The position numbers and the translations under genes are program-made. Of a stretch of DNA of 64,000 nucleotides, positions 8,902 to 17,415 are shown piece by piece. Each line of letters starts with the position of its first letter. Within the stretch, counting starts at the first letter, position 1. The notes beneath the pieces are model-generated. The model did no database searches and was not told the origin of the DNA. It saw only the letters and a program-made list of their open reading frames with translations. Source of the DNA: Stenotrophomonas sp. MYb238 (GTDB lineage Bacteria; Pseudomonadota; Gammaproteobacteria; Xanthomonadales; Xanthomonadaceae); NCBI RefSeq assembly GCF_009496535.1, contig NZ_WIDL01000010.1, forward strand, positions 1 through 64,000, written 5' to 3'.

Positions 8902-9825
8902 TCAGCCGCGCTTGCGCCCGAACAGGATGCTGACGGCGCGTTCGCAGCGCTTCCACCACGGGGCGTCGCCGCGCAGCGCCAACGACGCGTAGCGCTTCCG
9001 TTCCTTGCGCGTGGGCGCCGGCTTGGTGCGGTACTCGTTCTTGCTCAGCACGCAGCAACCGTCGTCCAGCCCGCTGCGCCATGCGTAATGGCGGACGATG
9101 CCGTAGTTGCGCAGGCCGTTGAGATGCAGTGAGGCCGCCTGTTGCCGGGTCGCCCACCAGCCGTTGCTGCCGTGGGTGCGGTACTCGACGCAGCCGGTGG
9201 GCAGGTAGAACTTGCGGGCTCCCAGGATGCTGGCGCCATGCACCACGCAGGCATCGGCGCACAGCTTCCACTGCCTGCGGAAGCTGTGCGGCAGGTCCAG
9301 CACGTTGTCCGCCCAGCGGCGGCGCAGGGACAGCGCCGAGGTCGGGGCGCCGTACCAGGTGACGAAGAAATAGGTGCTGATCGCGGTATAGCCCAGGTCG
9401 ATCGGCGTCCTGCTGTCCTCGTAGAGGATGTCCTGGTTGTCGATGCCGAAGGTCCGCAGGTCGCTGAACACGAAATCGACGTCGCGCCGTTCGTCGTAGA
9501 CGGTACCGACCTTCTCCAGGTACTGCGGCTTCCAGCGGTCGTCGGCGTCCAGGAAGCAGACCACGTCGGCCGTGGCGGCGCCTACGCCGCGCTGGAACGC
9601 CGCCAGCTGCCCTTCGTTCTCGCCGAACAGCAAGGTCACGCGCGGATCGGCGCCGTAGCGCTCCTGCAGCATGGCTGGCGAGCCATCGGTCGAACCGTCG
9701 TCCACCACGATGACCTGTGCGGCCGGCCGGGTCTGCGCGAGCGCGCTTTCCACGGCCTCGACGACGAACTGGAGGTAGTTGTAGCTGGTGATGACGACGG
9801 AGAAGGTGGTGGTTGCGGTGCTCAT
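8902..9825 (-). CDS. Glycosyltransferase family 2
   Basis: The 307-aa GT-A fold enzyme begins [20 protein letters not shown]. It has [12 protein letters not shown] (nucleotide-binding Asp) near residue 40 and the DxD-type motif [13 protein letters not shown] near 90. The C-terminal half holds several Cys and a basic tail ending FGRKRG. The donor sugar is not predictable, but xylose is plausible because the ATG overlaps the stop of the upstream UDP-xylose synthase gene by four bases (ATGA), implying translational coupling. Confidence 0.88.
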   Translation of the reverse strand: MSTATTTFSVVITSYNYLQFVVEAVESALAQTRPAAQVIVVDDGSTDGSPAMLQERYGADPRVTLLFGENEGQLAAFQRGVGAATADVVCFLDADDRWKPQYLEKVGTVYDERRDVDFVFSDLRTFGIDNQDILYEDSRTPIDLGYTAISTYFFVTWYGAPTSALSLRRRWADNVLDLPHSFRRQWKLCADACVVHGASILGARKFYLPTGCVEYRTHGSNGWWATRQQAASLHLNGLRNYGIVRHYAWRSGLDDGCCVLSKNEYRTKPAPTRKERKRYASLALRGDAPWWKRCERAVSILFGRKRG

Positions 9826-10760
9826 GCCGCCAGCACCTGGCGGAAGTAGGCGATGGTTTCCTTCAGTCCGTCGTCCAGCGCCACCTTCGGCTCCCAGTCC
9901 AGGGCCGAGCGGGCGAGCGCGATGTCCGGCTGCCGCTGCTTCGGGTCGTCCTCCGGCAGCGGCTGGAAGACCAGCCGCGAGCCGCCTCCGACCAGCGAGA
10001 TCACCTTCTCGGCCAGTTCCAGCATGGTGAACTCGCCGGGATTGCCGATATTGACCGGCCCGGTGAAGCCGCGTTCGCTTTCCATCATGCGCACCATGGC
10101 CTCGATCAGGTCGTCCACGTAGCAGAAGCTGCGGGTCTGGCTGCCGTCGCCATAGATGGTGATGTCCTCGCCCTTGAGCGCCTGCACGATGAAGTTGCTG
10201 ACCACCCGGCCGTCGCTGGGGTGCATGCGCGGCCCATAGGTGTTGAAGATGCGCACGACCTTGATGTCCAGCCCGTGCTGGCGGAAGTAATCGAAGAACA
10301 GCGTTTCCGCGCAGCGCTTGCCCTCGTCGTAGCAGCTGCGCAGGCCGATCGGGTTGACCCGGCCCCAATAGCCTTCCTGCTGCGGATGCACTTCCGGATC
10401 CCCGTATACCTCGCTGGTGGAGGCCTGCAGGATGCGTGCGTCCAGCCGCTTGGCCAGGCCCAGCATGTTGATCGCCCCGTGCACGCTGGTCTTGGTGGTC
10501 TGGACCGGATCGTGCTGGTAGTGGATGGGCGAGGCCGGACAGGCGAGATTGAAGATGCGGTCCACTTCGACGTACAGCGGGAAGGTGACGTCGTGGCGCA
10601 TCAGCTCGAAGCCGGGATTGCCCAGCAGGTGCGCGACGTTGCGTTTGCTGCCGGTGAAGAAATTGTCGACGCAGAGCACGTCGTGGCCGTTTCCGACCAG
10701 GCGGTCGCACAGGTGCGAGCCGAGAAAGCCGGCGCCGCCGGTTACCAGGATGCGTTTCAT
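9822..10760 (-). CDS. UDP-glucuronate decarboxylase (UDP-xylose synthase), SDR family
   Basis: The enzyme converts UDP-glucuronate to UDP-xylose with a bound NAD+. The 312-aa protein has the N-terminal Rossmann motif [16 protein letters not shown] and the block [14 protein letters not shown]. The UXS signature [18 protein letters not shown] contains the catalytic Tyr and Lys, and [15 protein letters not shown] follows. These match the UXS subgroup better than dTDP-glucose dehydratases or UDP-glucose epimerases. The ATG at 10760 is the first residue of the fold; no Shine-Dalgarno is obvious. The next gene overlaps its stop. No UDP-glucose dehydrogenase is in the window, so UDP-glucuronate must come from elsewhere. 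Confidence 0.9.
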   Translation of the reverse strand: MKRILVTGGAGFLGSHLCDRLVGNGHDVLCVDNFFTGSKRNVAHLLGNPGFELMRHDVTFPLYVEVDRIFNLACPASPIHYQHDPVQTTKTSVHGAINMLGLAKRLDARILQASTSEVYGDPEVHPQQEGYWGRVNPIGLRSCYDEGKRCAETLFFDYFRQHGLDIKVVRIFNTYGPRMHPSDGRVVSNFIVQALKGEDITIYGDGSQTRSFCYVDDLIEAMVRMMESERGFTGPVNIGNPGEFTMLELAEKVISLVGGGSRLVFQPLPEDDPKQRQPDIALARSALDWEPKVALDDGLKETIAYFRQVLAA

Positions 10761-10900
10761 GAGGAGGTGGGCGGTACGGGAGGCGGAGCAGAAAGAAATT
10801 ATACAGGCGTGATATCGTCCGCCCGGTTGCCGCATCCGGCGGCCGTTTCCACAAGCCCGGGGGCCGACATACCCCGCCTCCGTGGTCTGTCTGGTAGGGA

Positions 10901-12205
10901 ATGATTCATGGCTCCGGCCCCAGAGTTGCCACGATGGCACGCAATCTGACGTATACCGGGGCCGCCGGTCTCGAGCGGAACGACGCACTGGGCATGCTGG
11001 CTTCGGTGGGGTTGTTCCTGTTGCCGGCCGCGATGGTCAGTACGCCATACAACGTGCTTCCCTTTGCCGTGGTGCTGCTCGTGACCAGCGTTGTGGGCGT
11101 TTCAAGCCTGTGGCGGGCGCGGGAGCGCGCCGGTACCTTCGGTTACCTGCTGCTGGCGTTGGCGGTCGCGGTGCTGGTCTCTGCCGTGGTGTCGACGTGG
11201 CATTTCGAAAGCGCTTTCAGGGACGAGGGCTACCGCACCCGGTTCCTGGCCATGCCCTGGGCGCTGCTCTGGGTATGCGCGTTCCGTCCGCGCCTGGAAG
11301 CCCTGTGGTGGGGTGCGCTGGCCGGCCTGTTCGCCACGCTTGCCGTTGCCGGCTACCAGGTCGTCCAGGGCTGGCCGCGTGCGCAGGCCTGGACCAACTC
11401 CATCGTCCTGGCCGACGTCTCCCTGGTATTCATGGCGCTGCTGGTGTTCTGCCGTCCTCCCGGGCGCTGGGGCTGGATCGCGCTGGGCATGGCGGCCGGT
11501 GGTGGCGTGATCCTGCTCAGCGGCAGCCGTGGTGCATGGCCGGCATTGCTCGCGCTGCTGCTGGCGATGGCGTTGTCGATACGCCGCGGCAGCGGGCGCG
11601 TCCGCCTGGGCGCGCTGGCCGGCCTGGTGGTGGTGGCGGCCGCGCTGGTCCTGGCCGTTCCGCAGCTGCGCGAGCGCACCCGGTTGAGCGAACTGCACGA
11701 GGACGTGCAACGCATCGAGGTCGGCGATGTGGACTCCTCTGCCGGCGCACGCCTGGAGCGGTTGCAGGTGGCCTGGGATACGTTCCTGGAACGTCCATGG
11801 GCGGGCGTGGGCATCGGTCATTTCGATACCGCCATGCAGCGCCTGCCGGACTGCAGGAAACCGGGCGCGGTCGAGGAGCGCTGCCATCTGGGGCATGCGC
11901 ACAACGACATCGCCGAGTGGGCCGCTACCCAGGGGATACCCGGCCTGTTGCTGCTGCTGTGCGTCTACGGGCTGCCATTGTGGATGTTCATCCATCTGCA
12001 TCGCCGCAGCGGCGAAGGGGGATTCCGCGGGCCGGCGGCGGCCGGGGTGATGGTCGTGGTTGCCTATGTACTGTGCGGCGTGACCCAGTCGATGTTCGCC
12101 CATCAGATCACCGCGAGCACCTATGCCACGCTGGTCGGCGTGCTGGCCGGCCTGTCGCTGGTCGCCACGCCCGGGCGGCACCGGCCGCACCTGGCTCAGG
12201 ACTGA
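10901..12205 (+). CDS. O-antigen ligase-like (Wzy/WaaL family) membrane protein
   Basis: The 434-aa inner-membrane protein has about ten hydrophobic segments. Its large periplasmic loop (about 265-345) includes RLEVAW-type sequence ([17 protein letters not shown]), then GVGIGHF and [19 protein letters not shown], the Wzy_C signature with the conserved His. WaaL ligates undecaprenyl-linked O-polysaccharide to lipid A-core; related proteins polymerise O-units, and the two cannot be separated by sequence alone. The region upstream is divergent from the UXS gene. The 3' end overlaps the convergent GT2 gene by 10 bp. Confidence 0.85.
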   Translation: MIHGSGPRVATMARNLTYTGAAGLERNDALGMLASVGLFLLPAAMVSTPYNVLPFAVVLLVTSVVGVSSLWRARERAGTFGYLLLALAVAVLVSAVVSTWHFESAFRDEGYRTRFLAMPWALLWVCAFRPRLEALWWGALAGLFATLAVAGYQVVQGWPRAQAWTNSIVLADVSLVFMALLVFCRPPGRWGWIALGMAAGGGVILLSGSRGAWPALLALLLAMALSIRRGSGRVRLGALAGLVVVAAALVLAVPQLRERTRLSELHEDVQRIEVGDVDSSAGARLERLQVAWDTFLERPWAGVGIGHFDTAMQRLPDCRKPGAVEERCHLGHAHNDIAEWAATQGIPGLLLLLCVYGLPLWMFIHLHRRSGEGGFRGPAAAGVMVVVAYVLCGVTQSMFAHQITASTYATLVGVLAGLSLVATPGRHRPHLAQD

Positions 12206-13008
12206 TCGCGGGGCGGATCGGCCACGTTCCGGCCGTTCTGCAGCAGCCACAGCATGATGGTCTTCTGCCGCACATAGTTGGCGCGCACATAGGCGTAGAC
12301 CAGGCCGTGCCAGCCATCGCGGAAGCCGCCGCGCAGCAGCCAGCCGCGCCAGAAGCGCCAGGTCGGCGCCAGTACCAGCTTGCCCAGGGTCGCGCGTTTG
12401 CCGCGGGCGAATTCGTGTTCGGCCATCATGCGGGCATAGCGCTGGGTCTTGGCCAGCTGTTGTTCGAACGAGCGGTAGGGGTAGTGGATCAGGTCGCCCG
12501 CCAGCGTGCGGACGGCGCCGTCGACACTGGCCGCTTCGTGGATCTCGCGCGCGCCGCGCCAGCCACCGTGGCGGCGGTCGAACAGGCGCAGCACGCGGTC
12601 CGGATAGGCATTGCCATGGCGCAGGAACCGGCCGAAATACTCGGACAGGCGCGCGAAGCGGTAGCCGGCGGCACCGGAAAATCCCGCGTCGCGTGCCTGT
12701 TCGATGGCATGGCGCAGCTCCTGGCTCACACGCTCGTCGGCGTCCAGGCACAGCACCCAGTCGTGGCGCGCCTGCGCGACGCAGTACGCCTTCTGGCTGC
12801 GGAACCCGTCGAATGGCCGCTGCAGCACGCGCGCGCCTGCCGCCTCGGCGATCGCCACGGTGGCGTCCGTGGAATACGAATCCACCACCACGATCTCGTC
12901 GCAGAACGCCAGCGAGGCCAGGCAGTCGCCGATGCGCGCGGCTTCGTTGAACGCGATAATGCAGGCCGTGATGCGAGGCCGTTCGGTGGGAGCGGTCGAA
13001 GAGGACAT
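12196..13008 (-). CDS. Glycosyltransferase family 2, WaaE/KdtX-like
   Basis: This 270-aa enzyme starts with a Ser/Thr-rich leader and then ITACIIAFNEAARIGDCLASL, followed by EIVVVDSYSTDATV and the metal-binding DWVLCLDADERVS. HGGWRGAREIHEAASV in the middle and the basic C-terminal region match WaaE-type LPS-core glycosyltransferases (lipopolysaccharide core beta-1,4-glucosyltransferase in Klebsiella). The real acceptor and sugar are unknown. Its start lies only 4 nt from the divergent glycerophosphotransferase-like gene, so each promoter must sit inside the other gene. Confidence 0.86.
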   Translation of the reverse strand: MSSSTAPTERPRITACIIAFNEAARIGDCLASLAFCDEIVVVDSYSTDATVAIAEAAGARVLQRPFDGFRSQKAYCVAQARHDWVLCLDADERVSQELRHAIEQARDAGFSGAAGYRFARLSEYFGRFLRHGNAYPDRVLRLFDRRHGGWRGAREIHEAASVDGAVRTLAGDLIHYPYRSFEQQLAKTQRYARMMAEHEFARGKRATLGKLVLAPTWRFWRGWLLRGGFRDGWHGLVYAYVRANYVRQKTIMLWLLQNGRNVADPPRDQS

Positions 13009-13012
13009 GGTG

Positions 13013-14068
13013 ATGGCCGGATACCTGCTGTTTGCGACGGAGCGCTATGCGCTGCCTATTCTCGCGCCTCTGGCGCAGGCGTTGCACGCGGGCGGCCACG
13101 AGGTCGCGGCCTGGTTCCAGGACGGCGCGGCCGGCGCCGTCCTGGAAGGCGTGCCGTCCATCGGACTGGAGCAGGCGCTGGCGATGCGCCCGCGTGCGGT
13201 GCTGAGCGCGGCCAACTGGGTGCCGCCGTTCGTCGCCGGCGCCAAGGTGCAGCTGTTCCATGGCTTCAACGTGCAGAAGCGCGAGGATGCGCGCGGGCAC
13301 TTCCGGGTGCGTGGCCTGTTCGACCTGTACTGCACGCAGGGGCCGGCGACGACGCGTCCGTTCCAGGAACTGGCCGCGCGCGAAGGCCATTTCGCGGTGA
13401 AGGAAACCGGCTGGCCCAAGCTCGACCCGCTGTTCCGCGACGATGGCGGGCAGGCTGCCGCCCTGCGCGCGCCGGCCGGCGGCCGGCCGGTGGTGCTGTT
13501 CGGTTCCACCTTCACCGAGCGCCTGAGCGCGGCGCCACACCTGTACGACCGGATCGCCGCGGACATCGCCGGTGGCGGACGCTACTGGTTGCTGACCCTG
13601 CACCCCAAGTGCGCCCCGGACCTGTTCGAGCGCTACCGCGCGCTGGCTGGCGACAACGCCCGCTTCGTCGAGCCGGAACAGGTGATGGCCGCGCAGCGCG
13701 CCGCCGACGTGCTGGTTTCCGATACCTCGTCGATCGTTTCGGAGTTCATCGTCCAGCACAAACCGGTGGTGACCTTCCGCAACCGCGTACCGCAGCCGCA
13801 TATGCTCGATTTCGACGATCCGGCCCGGCTGCCGGAGATGCTGGCGCGCGCGTTGTCGCCGGAGCCGGCGCTGATGGCGGAAATCGTGCGTTACGCCGAT
13901 TCGATCCATCCCTACCGCGATGGGCGTTCGTCCGAGCGGGTGGTCGCCGCGACCGAGGACTTCATCGCCGGCCGCCTCGGAACGCTGTCGCGCAAGCCGC
14001 TGGGTGCGCTGTGGCGGGGGCTGCAGATCCGCCGCGATCTTGGCTATTGGGGACCGTCGCGGTCGTAG
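13013..14068 (+). CDS. CDP-glycerol glycerophosphotransferase-like protein
   Basis: The 351-aa protein shows the blocks of the teichoic-acid-type glycerophosphotransferase family: LFHGFNVQKRE, ETGWPKLDPLF, FGSTFTERL, LLTLHPKCAPDLFERY and ADVLVSDTSSIVSEF. Gram-positive members build wall teichoic acid; Gram-negative members are reported in polysaccharide clusters where they transfer phosphoglycerol or act as sugar transferases. The ATG at 13013 is chosen because GAGGAC sits about 6 nt upstream; an ATG at 13007 is also in frame. The stop codon is the TAG of a REP element (14065-14136), which is unusual. Final substrate unknown. Confidence 0.8.
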   Translation: MAGYLLFATERYALPILAPLAQALHAGGHEVAAWFQDGAAGAVLEGVPSIGLEQALAMRPRAVLSAANWVPPFVAGAKVQLFHGFNVQKREDARGHFRVRGLFDLYCTQGPATTRPFQELAAREGHFAVKETGWPKLDPLFRDDGGQAAALRAPAGGRPVVLFGSTFTERLSAAPHLYDRIAADIAGGGRYWLLTLHPKCAPDLFERYRALAGDNARFVEPEQVMAAQRAADVLVSDTSSIVSEFIVQHKPVVTFRNRVPQPHMLDFDDPARLPEMLARALSPEPALMAEIVRYADSIHPYRDGRSSERVVAATEDFIAGRLGTLSRKPLGALWRGLQIRRDLGYWGPSRS

Positions 14069-14136
14069 GAGCGCACCTTGGTGCGCGATGGAGCTTTCCC
14101 GGTGAAGCCTCATCGCGCACCAAGGTGCGCTCCTAC
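14065..14136. repeat. 72-bp paired REP palindrome (BIME-like), copy 1
   Basis: Two perfectly inverted 26-nt arms begin and end with GTAGGAGCGCACC / GGTGCGCTCCTAC and flank a 20-nt spacer. Each arm itself folds (gcgcacc tt ggtgcgc). The GTAG end is the hallmark of REP sequences mobilised by RAYT transposases. It separates two convergent genes and provides TAG stop codons for both: 14066-14068 on plus and 14135-14133 on minus. A near-identical 72-bp copy lies at 54522-54593. It may also terminate transcription from both sides. Confidence 0.9.
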
Positions 14137-15638
14137 CAGCGCAGCCGGCGCCGCGCCATTTCCCGTCCCAGCTGCGCCATCAGTTCGCGGGCGCGCGCTT
14201 CTTCGAGGAAGCGGAGCCGCAACGGCGGCGCGCCGAAGGCGCCGGCGGTGTCCAGCGTCAGCGTGGCGGTGCCGAAGTGGCGATCCAGCGGCGAGCGGTC
14301 CAGCCGCAGCGCCTGCAGCTTGTCCAGTTCGGCGACGCGCCACCAGCGGTTCCACCAGCCGCCGCGCATCGCCACCCGTTGCGGGTCGATGCTGTAGCCC
14401 ATGCGCGAAACCTGTCGGTGCGCCTTGAATGCGGACCACGGCAGCCACAGCAGGGGCAGCAGGCCCCAGGCGCCGAACTTGTGCCAGCCCAGCGCCGTCG
14501 CCGCGGCCACGACGGGCAGCGCCGGCAGGCACAGCCGCCACCAGCCGCGCATGGACACGGCCTGCCACTGCGACGGCGGCCACTGCACGTCGGGCAGCAG
14601 GTGTTGCAGCAGGCGGTCGCAGTCGTCGGGCGTGGCCAGGGGCGCCAGCTCCTTCAGCGCGCGACCCTCCTGTTCCCGGCCACCGCCGGCGGCGATGTCC
14701 ACACGCAGCTGGCGGCGTCGGAACAGGCGGTGCAGCACGCCTTCGCGCAGGGTCCAGGCCTGGATGCGGCGGTGCGCGACGCTGCTGCGCAGCCGCGTGA
14801 GCAGCCCACGCTCGACGGTGAGGCGCCGCTCGGCTTCGCCGAGGTGGAAACCGTGGTACTGCACGATCGCCAGGGCGATGGACGCCAGCCACATCAGCAG
14901 CAGCGCCAGCAGCAGGAGAACGAGCCCGGTGCCGATCCAGGTGGAGGCGCCCAGCTGCAGCTGGCTGGCATAGCCGAATACCTGGCGGCCCTGGTCGCGG
15001 ACGAAATCCTCGGCCATGTCGCGCGGGAACATCTGCCAGAGCGCGCCCAGGGCGGCGGCGGCCACCACCAGCGCGCGGTTGGAGATCAGTCCCAGCCGTA
15101 CCAGTTCCGGCAGCGGCAGCGTGAGCAGCGGGGACGCGCCGTCCTGCGGCTCCTGCCCGCCGGGAACGGTGTCGCCGCCCCGGTGGCGGATCAGCCGTTC
15201 CAGTTCGAGCGCCTGCGCCAGCCGCAGCACGCGCATCTGCGCTTCGGGCTTGTCGCCGGCGGCCGACTCCAGGCGCAGCTCGGCCACGCCGAACAGACGG
15301 TGCAGCAGGTTCTGGTGCACGACGACGTTGTGGATGCGCGCGAACGGGATCTCGCGGCGCGTGCGTTCGAGGATGCCGCTGCGGATGGTCAGCGCGTCGT
15401 CACCGATCCGGTAGCGGTAGGTGAGGTAGTGCAGCAGCGCGCTGGCCGCCATGGCCGCCAGCACGGCCAGGGTGATCAGGTGGAACAGCCACTCGTGGTC
15501 CTGGCGGCGGCTGCCGAAGAACAGCAGGGCCACCAGCGGCAGCAGGAACTGCTGCAGATGCTGCTGCAGCTCGAACAGCCACGACCAGGGATGCAGGCGC
15601 TGTTCCTGCGCTGGCGTCGGGAGATCGGGAAGGGTCAC
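14133..15638 (-). CDS. PH domain (DUF304, YdbT-like) membrane protein
   Basis: The 501-aa membrane protein contains repeated bacterial PH modules. The first has DALTIRSGILERTRREIPFARIHNV near residue 80-105, the second RRLTVERGLLTRLRSSVAHRRIQAW near 270, and a third ends near the C-terminus (YSIDPQRVAMRGGWW). Several hydrophobic segments come before each module. It matches YdbT-type proteins, always paired with a shorter YdbS-like protein, as here. The GTG start overlaps the stop of that gene (GTGA), giving translational coupling. Function is not established; roles in envelope stress have been proposed. Its stop codon is the TAG of the REP element. Confidence 0.85.
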   Translation of the reverse strand: MTLPDLPTPAQEQRLHPWSWLFELQQHLQQFLLPLVALLFFGSRRQDHEWLFHLITLAVLAAMAASALLHYLTYRYRIGDDALTIRSGILERTRREIPFARIHNVVVHQNLLHRLFGVAELRLESAAGDKPEAQMRVLRLAQALELERLIRHRGGDTVPGGQEPQDGASPLLTLPLPELVRLGLISNRALVVAAAALGALWQMFPRDMAEDFVRDQGRQVFGYASQLQLGASTWIGTGLVLLLLALLLMWLASIALAIVQYHGFHLGEAERRLTVERGLLTRLRSSVAHRRIQAWTLREGVLHRLFRRRQLRVDIAAGGGREQEGRALKELAPLATPDDCDRLLQHLLPDVQWPPSQWQAVSMRGWWRLCLPALPVVAAATALGWHKFGAWGLLPLLWLPWSAFKAHRQVSRMGYSIDPQRVAMRGGWWNRWWRVAELDKLQALRLDRSPLDRHFGTATLTLDTAGAFGAPPLRLRFLEEARARELMAQLGREMARRRLRW

Positions 15639-16153
15639 AGCGCGTCGTCGTGGTCGAGCTGGCGGGAGAGCCGGTCGCGCAGGCGCTCGGCGTCTTCATG
15701 GTCGAGGCCGGCGATGGCGACGGTGTTCATCCGCGTGCCGGCGGTATGCACGACCAGCGTCGCCAGCCCGGCGGCGCGCTGCAGCGGGCCGCGGCGCAGG
15801 TCCATGTGCTGCACGCGCGATACGGGGACATGGCTTTCGCTCCGCCACAGGTGCCCGCGGCGCACGCCCAGCGCCTGCGCGTCCAGCCGCCAGAAGGTGC
15901 GGCGATGGCGCCGCCAGCCGGTCCAGGCGCCGCCCAGCAGGCCCGCGCCGGCGGCGGCCAGCGTGGTCGCCAGCGTCCAGGGATTGTGCAGCGCCAGCGA
16001 CAGCGCGCCACAGGCCAGCAGCAGGGTGAACATCGACGCCAGTCCGGTACCGATGGCGGCGAACGGCGCGCCGCGGCGCGGCAGCTGTCGCCAATCGCCG
16101 GTGGTGGCAGCGTCGGCAGTGGGAATGGAGAGAAGGCTTGGGGGCTCGGTCAT
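15635..16153 (-). CDS. PH domain (DUF304, YdbS-like) membrane protein
   Basis: This 172-aa protein has two hydrophobic segments (about 33-50 and 55-78) and one bacterial PH domain. The domain runs from FWRLDAQALGVRRGHLWRSES to VPVSRVQHMDLRRGPLQRAAG, and TLVVHTAGTR matches DUF304. It is the short partner of the YdbS/YdbT pair; the downstream partner overlaps by four bases. No enzymatic motif is visible. Confidence 0.85.
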   Translation of the reverse strand: MTEPPSLLSIPTADAATTGDWRQLPRRGAPFAAIGTGLASMFTLLLACGALSLALHNPWTLATTLAAAGAGLLGGAWTGWRRHRRTFWRLDAQALGVRRGHLWRSESHVPVSRVQHMDLRRGPLQRAAGLATLVVHTAGTRMNTVAIAGLDHEDAERLRDRLSRQLDHDDAL

Positions 16154-16208
16154 GCCGCGACCTTACAGGGGCACCGGGAGTTCCGTCATCCGTGCCGCGT
16201 GCCCGCGA

Positions 16209-17339
16209 TCACTGCGCCGACATGATCAGCGCATCGACATCCAGGTGGTGGCCGGCGCGCGCGGCCTTGGTGCGCAGGTACTGTTCGTTCTCGGCGGTGA
16301 TCTCGCCGGTCACCGGGATGCTGCCCAGCACCTCGATGCCGGCATTGCGCAGGTGCTGCACCTTGGTGGGGTTGTTGGTCAGCAGCTGGATGCGCTCCAC
16401 CCCCAGGCCGCGCAGCATGGCGATCGCGCTGCCGTAGCGGCGCTCGTCGGCGCCGAAACCCAGCTGCGTGTCGGCGTCGATGGTGTCCAGCCCTTCGTGC
16501 TGGTAGCCATAGGCGCGCATCTTGGCGGCGATGCCGGTGCCGCGCCCTTCCTGGTCCAGGTACAGCAGGATGCCGCCGCCCAGTTCCTTCAGCGCGCGCA
16601 GGCCGCGCCGCAGCTGGTCGCCGCAGTCGCACTTGAGCGAGCCGAACAGGTCGCCGGTCAGGCACGAGGAGTGCACGCGCACCGGCACCACGCCCTGCAG
16701 GTCGGGAGTGCCGACGATCACCGCCACCTGGTCGCGCTGCGCCACGCCGCCGCGGAACACGGCGAATTCGGTCATGCCGACCTCGCGCAGCGGCACCGGC
16801 GAACGCGTCACCAGTTCGTAGTCCTGGCCGGCCTGCGCCGCGCCGCAGCGCAGGTCGTCCAGCGTGAGGTGCAGGCAGCCGTCGAACGGGGTGGTGCCGG
16901 CCGGCAGGACCGCCGATACCAGCGCCGGCAACAGCAGGCCGAGCCGGGCGACTTCCACCGCGGCGGCATCCAGCGCGTCGCCTTCGGTGGGGATGCCGGC
17001 CGGTACCGGGGTGTCGCGCAGGTAGGCCAGCGCTGGCAGGTCATCGAAACCCTGCCCGGCCAAGGCGATGCGGATGCCGTGGGCGCTGTCGACGCCCAGC
17101 GTGCGTGCGCGCGGCGTGGTCAGGAACAGGTAGTGCCGCTCGTCCGCGGCCCGGGCGAAGGCGGCGAAGCCCGCCGGAGAGGCACTGTCCAGCGCCATCG
17201 TGGCCAGGCGGCGGCCGCCGTCGGCGATCACCACCGGCCGCCCCGCACGCAGTTCGGCGGCGGCACGTTCGCAGCGGATCGCCGCGGTTTCGCCGAAGCT
17301 GGGGGAAGCGGATGCAGGGGAGAGGGACATGGCGTTCAT
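16209..17339 (-). CDS. ribA: GTP cyclohydrolase II with degenerate N-terminal RibB-like domain
   Basis: RibA opens GTP to the first riboflavin intermediate. The C-terminal half (about 175-370) has the zinc site in SSCLTGDLFGSLKCDCGDQL (three Cys), the catalytic block LYLDQEGRGTGIAAKMRAY and LTNNPTKVQHL. The N-terminal ~165 residues align in layout with DHBP synthase (RibB; LRAGRPVVIAD), but the acidic catalytic segment DDEDRENEGD is replaced by ADGGRRLATM, so that half is probably inactive. The architecture is RibBA with a dead first domain, and a separate active RibB must exist elsewhere. The ATG at 17339 is used; 17330 is an alternative. Confidence 0.9.
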   Translation of the reverse strand: MNAMSLSPASASPSFGETAAIRCERAAAELRAGRPVVIADGGRRLATMALDSASPAGFAAFARAADERHYLFLTTPRARTLGVDSAHGIRIALAGQGFDDLPALAYLRDTPVPAGIPTEGDALDAAAVEVARLGLLLPALVSAVLPAGTTPFDGCLHLTLDDLRCGAAQAGQDYELVTRSPVPLREVGMTEFAVFRGGVAQRDQVAVIVGTPDLQGVVPVRVHSSCLTGDLFGSLKCDCGDQLRRGLRALKELGGGILLYLDQEGRGTGIAAKMRAYGYQHEGLDTIDADTQLGFGADERRYGSAIAMLRGLGVERIQLLTNNPTKVQHLRNAGIEVLGSIPVTGEITAENEQYLRTKAARAGHHLDVDALIMSAQ

Positions 17340-17415
17340 CGGCAAGCTAATGGGGCCGGCGGTCGCGGATTCAAACGACCGCCGGGGTGACGCAGTGTTG
17401 CGCAAAGGCGCGCGT

